Below, one piece after another: positions 50,295 through 60,104 of a DNA stretch of 64,000 nt. The stretch's first letter is position 1. Each line of letters opens with the position of its first letter. The notes below the pieces were generated by a model. The model saw nothing but the letters and a program-made list of their open reading frames with translations. It did not search any database and was not told the DNA's origin. This stretch comes from Pelodera strongyloides (lineage: Eukaryota > Nematoda > Chromadorea > Rhabditida > Rhabditidae). Made by a program: the position numbers and the translations under genes. Where the stretch lies: NCBI GenBank assembly GCA_036852015.1, contig JAANDG010000076.1, positions 62,001 to 126,000 of the forward strand, given 5' to 3'.

Positions 50295-50933
50295 GCTGAA
50301 ACTAGGAACATAGTAATGATAAACTCTTAATATAAATAGAACACTGATTTCCGACTGCGTTGAGTGCAGAACCTATAGAAAAATCACATTAAGTAGACAA
50401 CGGTTTACTATGGACTACAACATAAAAGTCAACTACAACATAAAGGGGTTCTGTGAAACGTATTCTACTTATCTTCTCTACCTACCAACTACCAACCGAC
50501 CGCACACCGTACGGCCAAAGCATCTTCTTATTATATAAAAAAGTAACTGTAGCGTGCGCTAGCACTCACGTTACTGAAGTATATTTCGAATAAATTGTTC
50601 CGCGTTGCATATAAAAGAGTACCGCAGCTCAAATTAGAATATAAGAACGATGTATGTCTTCATTCGTAAAGATTTTCCTCTACGTTACGGACGTTTCATA
50701 CGTATGGAAAGACGTTTCAGGTGGCGATAGCCGTCTGGCAGCATAATACGACAAAAACATAATTAGCAAACCACCAAATTCATGCAAATTTAATATATGA
50801 GCCACATAACCATTAAGTGTCAAAAGGCGGTGGCATACTTTCTCAAACAAAAATATACTTACTCGATTACTTTTTGTGACTGTTTCCGTACATTTTTCGC
50901 AAGAACATTACGTTATCATTAAATAAGTCATTT

Positions 50934-50943
50934 CAGCTTTCAG
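50934..50943 (+). other. Probable spliced-leader acceptor of the membrane-protein gene
   Basis: Two overlapping acceptors, TTTCAG (ending 50936) and CTTTCAG (ending 50943), stand directly before ATG 50944. Either would give a 0-7 nt native leader, as in SL trans-splicing. Confidence 0.55.
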
Positions 50944-52480
50944 ATGATGTTGGAAATGATGGTTTTTTGGTTAATGATTCTGTCAAAACAAGTGGTGAAT
51001 GGAGAAGATTCGGCACGGGACCTACTGATGGGTAAGCAAAAAATGAAAATTGAGCTTTATGCTAACATCGAACGTCACAGTTACAGGTTAGAAGTGTAGA
51101 ACACTACTCCATTTTGCAAATCTACATGGGAAAATACTACCCCTTCAATGTGCTACCACGGAAAATAAACTACCCCATTGTAGAATACTACCCCCAACTT
51201 ATTTTACATGACTACCCCACCCGCATCCCCAATTTTTTTGCATGACTACCAAAACCTATTTTGCATGATTGCCCCACACATTTTACATGACTACCCCACC
51301 TATTTTACATGACTACCCCACCTAGTTTACATGACTACTCCATCTGCTTTTTTTGGGGTAATCTTTTGCAAACATTTTCCGGGGGTAGTATTCTTCCAAA
51401 ATAGGGGTAGTATTTTTCCAACTGGTGGTAGTATTTTACGAAAAGGGGTAGCGTTGTAAAAATTTGCCTGAGTGAACTACTTGGCTGCCCCCATTTTACA
51501 TGACTACCCCATTTTAGGGAATATGCTACCCCATTTAGGAATTTTACTACCCCGGCACCTGGGGTAGTTTTCGCAACTGGGGGTAGTATTTTTTTCATTT
51601 TGGGGTAGTTTTTGTGCAGAATATTGTTCCGAAAAAATACTACCCTTTTGTTGTGGGGTAGTATATTCCCGATTTGGTTAGTATACTTGCTACACTGGGG
51701 TAGTATTCTACATCTTTGCCCAGTTACAGATATTCTATTCGAATAACTCCTCAGATCATTCTGATTTTGTCCTTTTGAAAAAAAAACCGGCATCAAAAAA
51801 GCCTTCTAAAATATAATTGATAACGAGAGCGTTGCTGATATTAAAAAAAGAAAAGCGAACCTTCTAAACACTATCAGTTCTTTTGAGAAGTCGGGGAGTA
51901 AACTAATAAGGAAAATCACTGGAACCCTGTTCACAAGATGTTCTGATTCTAACAGTAAATACATAAGTGCATTCGCAGGTAGGAAAACGAAATAATTTCC
52001 GATACAACAGAAAAACCGTCTGTGGCTCATCACCGAATGTTTTTCACCGAAAAAACATCTAGTGACTGGTTCGTGACTGATTCGTGACCAGTTATTAGCC
52101 AACTGGTGACGATTTTTGATGAAACTGGATCACGATTGGTCACCAAATGGGCAGGCCAGTGAACCGTATTCACTGGGTTCACCCATTTCCAAAGTTTCTC
52201 TACGTTTGATCTATATTGGCAATATAAAATATTGGGCGTGGCAATTGCGATATTGGCCAATCAGCGCGACGGGACGTGACAACTGCGATAAATAGTTGGG
52301 TATGGCTGGCAATGGTAAATTGCTGAATACTGCGTGAATTTTGCGCTTGAAAATTAGAAAAATATTGCATCCTATTATATTTGACATGGAGAATCAGATG
52401 GAATCATCAAAAATAGGGGTCATTTGAAATGGACCTGACCCTTTAATATATATATATATATATATATATTATATTATATA

Positions 52481-52531
<51 letters not shown>

Positions 52532-52539
52532 TATCTATC

Positions 52540-52570
<31 letters not shown>

Positions 52571-55500
52571 TACACACAACGACTTCCTACAGTTTGCTGA
52601 GAGTAAAGAAACAAAGCACAACGCATGAGACCTAAGCCGCAACAAAAATACCACATATTGGACATCTATTAAAGAGAGACGGAGGGTACTTTCGTTCTTC
52701 AACTTCTTCTAACAACAACTAACAGCTTCGGGAATCGGGAATGGTCGAGAAATCAATAAACATCTCTTGATTATTTTGTTATCAATAGATCGGGCATAAC
52801 AATCCCTCTCTCTGCAAAGTTTGGCGATAATTACACGATTATGAGAAAAGTTCCTTTTTTTATCAGTCTACCACAGGGCCCGTGCGGACGGACTCACACG
52901 CTGACCTGACAGACAGCTCCGCGTGTTCTTCAAATTTTAGTTTTAGAGAAGGCCGTCACTGTAGAGGAGACTATACTCGGGGGAATACAGTTATCGTAAA
53001 AATGTTAGGTTTGATACGGAAACGTTAAACTAATTAGCTTCTGTACCCCGTACAGGCGTTGGTGATGTGATGTACACAAATTGAACATTTTCAGACCCAA
53101 GATGCATGGATGGCATAGTGGATGTGAATGGTTTTAAGAAAGCAAGAAGGGCACTGACCGTTGATCTAAATCTTTACGAACAGTCTGGAAAACTGGTGTG
53201 TATGGAGGTTGAGGATAAAAGACAACTGGCTCAATTGACCGAAAAAGATGACTGGGTGAGCAATTTTCTACAGAACATGCATTTGCATAACAGCGACATA
53301 CAACGCGAAAGTTGGCATGTATGCGTGCATGCGTGCATGAGCATGAAAAAAGAGGCACTTCGTTGGTTATGCCATGGCCGGTCGCCCTAACCGCCGCAAC
53401 GTTGTTCCTTCCACGCCATAAAAAATGTTACTTTGTCGCTTGCACGCCGTACTCATGTCACTTTCGCTCCGGACTTTTCGCGTGCAAGCGACTTGTGTGG
53501 GCAAGTTGAACGCCGTTTCCGTTCTGTGTGCATTTTTTGCACGCCACCACATTGTCAAAGCCAGGTCAAATACACTGCATGATGTTCTCATGCGGTTTGT
53601 AGTGATGGTGCCCCACATGTATCAGTTTTGCACACATATAGAATCTTTTATTGTGGGACTGGGGTGCGAGCACGTGTGGGTTATTCCAAATTGGCCAAAC
53701 AACGATGCCGCTCGCGTGCGCGCGGCCGACACGTGAGACAAATTCCCACCTGGTTTAACAGAATGAATCGGCGTGAGGATCTTACGCCAGAGCGGTTTAG
53801 CCCCGTGGTCGTTTACAACACATAGCTGCTAAAAAGGAAAACTACTTGTCACGGCTAGTGGATGTCACTGCTAGTTGAAGGTCGAAATGAACAGATGACA
53901 TGCTTAATCGCCATGCATTTGGGTTTTGTCAATTTCAAACTACACAGATAGATCATTTTTACTTTTCTTTCAGCCGCAATGGATCTCCCTGATTGGGAAT
54001 TTAACAGCAGACAAGGAAGGAGGATTCGTTTGTCATCAATTCAAACATGTAAGTTTCGCGCAAGGTTGACTATAATTTGGTGCGCAAAAACGGGCACTAA
54101 CCTCCGCAAGCGCAAGCAATTGCATATGTTTATATATCTGAGCGAGCTCACCGAGCCATGTTGTTTTACTATTAGAATGTAAAACGACGCACATGAGGAG
54201 TACCACTGGCACGCTTGTTGCGCACCCATGGCGCGCTACTTGTGCACCTGACGCGCCTTCCCTAAATGGTGCGCCAAGTGAAATATAACGCGTGTGGCAC
54301 ACCCACGGCGCACCAGCGGCGGGCTCTTATTTTGTGCTCGGCCAAGGTCAAGTCTCTGCGCCTTAGTCGATAATCATAAAACAAAGCTATTGATATATTA
54401 GTACTGTAAGTAATACTTGAATTGAACAAACAGTACCATCTTCCCATAGAGGGCAGAACAGTCGCCATAGATGGAAGTTATAATAGTTATGGCCTCCTAT
54501 ATTACATATGGTTAGGATTCTAATATTTTGTAAGCGTTTCTCTACAAAAGAAAGAATGACTATAAAATTAATATTTAGTTCTACTCGACCGCGTTTAAAG
54601 CTCTGGGAAACAAACATCTGCGTCGTAACAACTGCTCCGTGAGTTAAATAGTCTGAGGCGTTGCTTGGTGTTGGAAAAGATCAGTTTTATCTAAGTGGGC
54701 TCGCAGCGGTTCCACGGTTTTGATTAATGAATGACCATCCCGATCCCGTATTAAAGGGACGCGGTCACCGTTTTGACCCTTATGTATACTTCGTGTTTTT
54801 ATCAACTGCACAGTATGAAAAACATAGTGTTGGAAAAAATCCGACGAAAAACGCTGTTTTCGGCGAGAAATTCATTGATTAAACAAGTTGCGTTCGATCC
54901 AAGGTCCACAGTTAGCCATAGAAAACCAAATGTTATAATGCCCGCGAGGTATTCGACCGATTAATTAGTGGAATGACGTTCGTCGAGTCATTAGCAGCAC
55001 GGCGACATGCTGGACAATTACTAGGGTATTGGTTCGAGGACAACATTTTTCGTCATCATTTTACTCGCTGTTGTCGCATTTCTTGCAAAACATTTTCCCA
55101 ACTCTATGCGTTATAAATTATGAAGATAATAAAAACACAAAGTATACATAAGGGCCAAAACGGTGACCGCGTCCCTTTAATCTACCTTATGCGTAAACTC
55201 AGACAATTACATTATTAAGCTCAGCAAGAGGATACAGTAAACAACTGGTGGATTACTTCCTAGAATTACTGAATTACTTACAACGTTTTTCAAAAATGAT
55301 CTAGAATTTCAATTGCTTGAGCTAAACTGATTTGATAAACACAACTCCCGGATCCGGAAATGGTCGGAAACCTCAATATTGATATGGAACGACTATTACA
55401 TATCTACATTAAAGTTCTAAAGAGGCAAATAGGTAACAAAACAAAGTAAGAGGGTGGACGAGACTGACAAAGATGTTAGAATTAACACTAATTACTTGGT

Positions 55501-58039
55501 TATATTATGGTAAGTAAAAGCATCTGTTGGAACAGGAACCCGCTTTTCCCGAAGTGCAACAGAGTCTGCTCCTTGACCCAAAAGTTCCCCAATGATCTAC
55601 CGAAGATTATAACTTATTCGGTGTAAAATTCTAAAACCAATTCTGTGTTCCAGGCAATAACGACTTTCTGTGACGATTGTGAATTAGGCTGTAAACATGT
55701 CAGTCCATTTGCATACTCTTCCCGGGAAACAATGATTGCATGGGCTGTCGAACCACTTGGAATGAGAGATAGCGTCTGTCAGAGGACTTGGATTAAGTCC
55801 AATATTAAAGAGGTGCGCCACTTGTTATTTATTGCTTTCTCGCTTGAACTAATAGAAAGGATGATTGTGCACGTTGACCATGCTTCTCCTAAATGGCAGC
55901 TGTGATGTAGTATATTGCAGTGTTACAGTTAAAGCCTAGGTATTTATCATCTATTTTGGGGTGTAGGCATTTTATGACGCAACGACCTGTCGTCAAGTAT
56001 AAACATCCTTACGTATATAAATGGCCGCAATATTTAGTACAGTTAGGGTGATAATAATTATCGTTTGCTAGTGCTGGCAAATTTTTTCATCACTGGACTG
56101 GATCACCTTTAATATTATCAAAAGCTTAAAATCCGATTACAGGGTTTGAGAAGAAACGCAACATGGCTACTTGACGTAAGACATGCCTGTAAAGTATGTT
56201 ATATGAAAGAATGCAGCACGGTTAGAGGAAAGTTCGTCTCGAACTTGTTGTTGGACCAGTTGGCGAAACAACATGGAGACGCTCAGGCTGTTTGGGACCA
56301 CTTGTGCCGGTACCCAACGTAAGTGTAATAATATCTAGTGAGCAAAGGCAGCAATAGTAATAAGTACACGTGGTGTCGATGCCATTTGAAACTGTAGCTT
56401 AAAACTCACAGCTTCTGGAAGGATCCCCAAGTTATTAGTATTTTAGTAGGCACCGAACTGTGTTAGCATTCACATTTGTTGAACGCATGAATGAGCTCAT
56501 AAAACTCACTCCCAACCTCACATACGTCATTCCAGCGTATTGGGCTTATTTGATTACGACGTATTCCACCTCGAGGAGCGTTTCAATTTTTTTGATGACT
56601 ACATCGAATTAATGAAGTAAGTTCGTTTTCTCTCTATGAAATTCAATAATTCAGTCGATTGCAGTCGATTGCACTCACTGACGTTCATTGAATCAAGGAT
56701 AGACCTGGTTAAGACGTAGCATATTATTCGTTTGAAATTGACGGATCTGTTTAACGGAACCTGGTCAGAGCAATCTTCCGCTAATTATCGCTACGTTGCG
56801 CGCAAGCATCATTCCTGTCAGGGCATAAAACTCGTCGGGAAAAGCTCAAAACCGCCATCCAAATATATGTAGTGTTTCCGATACTTGTATCCCTTTATGT
56901 TACGTTTCTGATTTTCACCACACCTAATATTCTAATCCCGGCGGTGGTATGGCTAGGAACTCAAGACCACCGTTTAAATTTATGCAATATGTTAATTCGG
57001 ATGGTGGTTTCGTCGGTCAGAGCGTCAACGAGTTTATGCCCGGATTCCTGTCCATGCAAAAGGATGGATATATCCTTTTCTTAGTAATAATTCATCGTTT
57101 GCAGGGCATTCCAAAATAACGCGTGGTGGGCTATGCCTGTAATAATTATCAGCATCATTGGATTCACGCTCTTATTTCACACAGAGAACAGATTCCGAGG
57201 TAAGTATAGTATATTTTCATTTGTTTTCATATTGCTAATCAGTATTGTATGTCATGTATGTGAATTTGAACTGCGAAATGAAAAATTGAGGTTTCGGTCG
57301 GGCGGGAATCGAACCCGCATCTTTGGTTTTCTGGGCCAATGCGTTAACCGATTACGCTAACGGCAACCACACACAATAATCATTCGCAGGCGAGTTAAGG
57401 CAGTTCAAATTCATAAAACCGGCTAAGGGCGGCCTTAATGCTCATTGTGTAATTTGCACAAACATTTGAATCAGTATTGTATGTGCAATGTTTGTCCAGG
57501 TATTACTTTCCTTATTTATCTGCTGGGAAGTTTTCAGAGTGGTTTAATCTGGATACCTTCATTGCTTCGTACAAGAGATTCAAGGACGACAAAATTCTAC
57601 AATGGATAATTACCCGTCTTGCGACAAAAGCTGAGAGACTGAGGAAGAAGGCAGCCGATGGCTTAAAGAGAATCACCCGGAAGGTAACCACCCGGAAGGT
57701 GTTCGCCTAACTACACATTAGCTTAGCTACCAATTTCCCCACTATACATTCCGCACTAAAGAAAATGTGAGAAGCTCGTTTTTATTCTAAGCAGCTTCGC
57801 AGATTACAGAGCACTATAAGTATACAGGATGATCACGATCATTACATTGTATAGACGTATAGGTAGCATAACCTGATAAACAATTACAGAAGAGCAAGGC
57901 CCCCAAGAAGACCAGCGCTGTGTCTAAGGAGCCGAATACCCAGCAAAGCGGCAACTCGAGCATGAATAAGAGGTTGAGCGATGGAAAAGTGATTGGCCCT
58001 CGTCGGGGTCCTGCAGGGCGAGGATCTAGGAGCGCTTAG
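50944..58039 (+). CDS. Unrecognised type I membrane protein, Cys-rich ectodomain and basic tail
   Basis: Exons 50944-51031, 53095-53255, 53974-54048, 55654-55812, 56143-56318, 56536-56616, 57105-57199, 57538-57683 (or 57698), 57890-58039 total 1,131 or 1,146 nt (376 or 381 residues) with all phases matching. A Met-rich start and hydrophobic stretch (MMVFWLMIL) form a signal peptide. The ectodomain (to ~residue 250) has clustered cysteines (FCDDCELGC at 113-121, HACKVCYMKEC at 175-185) and a likely N-glycosylation site (NATW). A TM segment (WAMPVIIISIIGFTLLF) spans ~255-271. The cytoplasmic side begins EWFNLDTFIASYKRF, becomes Lys/Arg-rich (KAERLRKKAADGLKRITRK) and ends in a Lys/Gly/Arg-rich tail (GPRRGPAGRGSRSA). 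I recognise no family. The structure suggests a cell-surface or ER protein with nucleic-acid- or lipid-binding basic tail, but that is only inference. Two in-frame donors at exon 8 could give isoforms differing by five residues. Confidence 0.8.
51095..51715. repeat. Bidirectional 'tactacccc / ggggtagta' low-complexity array
   Basis: On the left half ACTACCCC recurs many times on this strand, often as TTTTACATGACTACCCC; from about 51355 most units are the complement, GGGGTAGT, with a few of the first kind near 51490-51550. In intron 1 of the membrane-protein gene. Confidence 0.8.
52219..52446. mobile_element. Right half of a family C MITE
   Basis: 'gggcgtggcaattgcgatat' to 'atggacctgaccctttaa', closely matching the right arm of the copy at 4741-5158. 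The left half is absent; an AT microsatellite abuts the right edge. Confidence 0.8.
52446..52572. repeat. (AT)n microsatellite
   Basis: About 125 bases of TA repeats with a few C interruptions, directly after the TTAA of the MITE half. Confidence 0.95.
54751..55180. mobile_element. MITE family E copy
   Basis: Same ~48-bp terminal repeats and interior as 46446-46885, with a few substitutions and a short deletion (near 55027). In intron 3 of the membrane-protein gene; TTAA edges. Confidence 0.85.
57237..57484 (-). mobile_element. tRNA-derived SINE S5 with 16-bp target duplication
   Basis: AATCAGTATTGTATGT is present identically at 57237-57252 and 57469-57484. Between them, on the minus strand, lies a tRNA-like unit (CCGTTAGCGTAATCGGTTAA ... 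GATGCGGGTTCGATTCCCGC). GAATTTGAACTGC / GCAGTTCAAATTC form an inverted pair around it. It sits in intron 7 of the membrane-protein gene. Confidence 0.75.
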
Positions 58040-58635
58040 GTAAATCATTTATTTCCAATTACTACATGCACTTGATTGAGAGCTGAGAGCGTGCACGAAT
58101 GCTTGGTTCGCATGATTTCCTATTCGGAGTAGTCAAGAGCGGTGGATGAGATCTGAACTCTGGACGCAACCAGGGAGTTGAAAAGTTTACCTACAATAAC
58201 AATTTATAGGCTGCCGGCTAATGATCTCAACTCTGGAATTGGAACGTGTCCTGATCCTGATGAATAGAACACTGCCGATGCCGAGCCCGAGTTCATTCCT
58301 TCAAATCTCCTTATGTAAATTTTTAGAAGTGATCGTGTTTGACGTTGCCTCGATTTTGTTCATGAGCGGGCGTCTTGTAGCTAGTGTTTCGTTAATATGA
58401 AACCGGTGTTTCAGTAAACTGTAGTAATGTTTTTTAATATAGTTCCTAAATAATGTTTACTGGCTGTATTAGTAGTTTAGGCTGACTTCAATAAGAGTGG
58501 TGGATACTGCAATGTTTCCTATATATTAGGAGTCGTGGTTCCGATATCGAAATAGGCTAGTGATATTAGGCTGTCCCGTACAAAATGTTGTTTGCATCCA
58601 ACTATTATACTGCGAGTATTGTGGTCTTAATTGTT

Positions 58636-58653
58636 AATAAATTATTTAATAAA
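58636..58653 (+). terminator. Twin AATAAA polyadenylation signals
   Basis: AATAAA at 58636-58641 and again at 58648-58653, about 600 nt past the stop of the membrane-protein gene. The intervening 58040-58630 shows no other coding pattern and is probably 3' UTR. Confidence 0.4.
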
Positions 58654-59074
58654 GCGTATAGTTTTGTCTAATGGTGAATTACGTCCAGACCTTAGCGAAC
58701 ACAGAGAACGATTATACGCATTAAGTCACGCACTCAAAATCTACACTGCATTGCCCACTAATAGCGCAAGGCTCATCTACCAAACTGCTAAATTAGATGG
58801 AAAAGCAATGCGATTAGATGAAAGTAAAAACACTGTTATAGTACTAATTGGCAGATAGTAACGAAGCGGAAATATATTTAGTTGGTTCACGGCGAAGAGA
58901 GGAAAACCAATAAATCGTCACAAAATAAACGGCTGATCACACACAGTAAAGTTTGTATGATCTTGGAATTACTGTCTGGCATACAAACCACAATAAAACT
59001 AGAACGCACCGTTGAACGTGCGTGAGTGACAAATACATTTAAGTTAGACAATATCCTTGACTACAGACAAGCCC

Positions 59075-59245
59075 TTAAAGCGAAATGCTAGCCTCTTTGG
59101 AAAAATTGCATGTGATAAGCAAATCCTATGTATCCTATGCTAATTTTGTACGATTGCCGTGGACGATCGTACAAAATTGGCATAGGATACATAGGATTCG
59201 CTTATCATATGCAAATTTTCCAAAGAGGCTAGCATTTCGCTTTAA
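59075..59245. mobile_element. Near-perfect palindromic MITE, family A ends
   Basis: TTAAAGCGAAATGCTAGCCTC is mirrored by GAGGCTAGCATTTCGCTTTAA, and the arms pair through to the centre (TTTTGTACGATTG ... CGATCGTACAAAA). TTAA edges. The near-perfect arms suggest a young copy. Confidence 0.85.
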
Positions 59246-59454
59246 GAATTCTCTAGAGCCTCTACGGACTCTACGCTACTAACATAGACCAAAACTATTG
59301 GTAATGTTTATCATGCCTGGACAAGGAAACAAACAAAATCCATGAGTAACGCTTCTCCTTTATATAATAAGATGTAGGCATTAGAATGAAAAGCGATAAT
59401 ATTTCTATTTGTTATTAACATAGTTCCTTAAATGATAACATTTAAGACGTTCCC

Positions 59455-59917
59455 AACACAGCCTCTTCAATTCCACTATTACCCCGGCACTCACATACGC
59501 TGGTGAAACGTGGGCCTTCACGGGGAAAACTGTAGGAAAGCTGCGAATAACTCAAAAATCGGGCGTAGATTGGTTGGAATAACGCTCCGTCAACAACGGG
59601 AACAAAACCACCGCAATGCCGATCTTCGAAAACTCACGCAAGTTCATGACGATGTCGCTCGAGTGAACTATTCGAAGCACGGATGGGCAGGACATATTAT
59701 GCGTCGCACTGACAATCGCTGGACACGAGAGCTGACCGAATGGAGGCCGTACAATTACAAACGCCCCCGTGGAAGACCCCCTATGCGATGGGCTGATTCA
59801 ATTCGATTCAGTTGTGCTCAGAAGACCGGTAACCCATATATCCCCTGGCAAAGCCTCGCCAGGAATCGTGTACAATGGAATGCAACGTGGGACTCGCAGC
59901 TGTCAAATCGACCTTGA
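59455..59917 (+). mobile_element. Decayed LINE fragment (reverse-transcriptase C-terminal region)
   Basis: The first frame reads SLFNSTITPALTYAGETWAF and then, after a frameshift near 59560, a second frame reads RRLVGITLRQQREQN ... NYSKHGWAGHIMRRTDNRW ... RPRGRPPMRWADSI ... ARNRVQWNATWD up to a stop at 59915-59917. The ALTYAGETW block and the WAGHIMRRxDNRW/GRPPxRWxD block are the C-terminal signature of RTE-like non-LTR retrotransposon polymerases common in nematodes. The fragment lacks the endonuclease and catalytic RT motifs and is 5'-truncated and frameshifted, so it is dead. A short tandem repeat of TAATCAAGG-like units follows at 59935-59970, possibly the element's 3' tail. Confidence 0.8.
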
Positions 59918-59993
59918 CGCTGAAGTACTCGTCGTCAAGGTAATCAAGGTAATCAAGGTAGTCAAGGAGCCTTCGTATATTCATTTAAATCAT

Positions 59994-59999
59994 TTTATT
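59994..59999 (-). terminator. Polyadenylation signal of the SXP/RAL-2 gene
   Basis: AATAAA on the minus strand about 105 nt past the stop at 60105, a normal spacing. Confidence 0.45.
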
Positions 60000-60104
60000 A
60001 AAGTACATTCCACTCATTGATAAAGCAATATGGTAATGCTAATCGATCAATAAATCTAAGCACTTAATTACTAATTACAATTATTTATCGATTTTTCGAA
60101 TAAC

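Larger units (their letters stand above)
47763..50933. other. Intergenic interval between divergent genes
   Basis: Contains a GC-rich repeat block (48190-48680), SINE S4 (48935-49197), a perfect hairpin (49708-49753) and a family B MITE (49811-50294). Open frames of up to 190 codons in the GC-rich block show no protein-like pattern. Promoters of the two flanking genes may lie here. Confidence 0.45.

Noticed and set aside
51335..51796. 153-codon minus-strand open frame
   Set aside because: It reads through the GGGGTAGTA repeat array; the repeated ILPP/KYY words come from the repeat, and the region is an intron of the plus-strand gene.
57296..57370. tRNA gene on the minus strand
   Set aside because: A and B boxes are good but the anticodon loop is oversized and T33 is missing; the 16-bp duplication shows it is part of a SINE.
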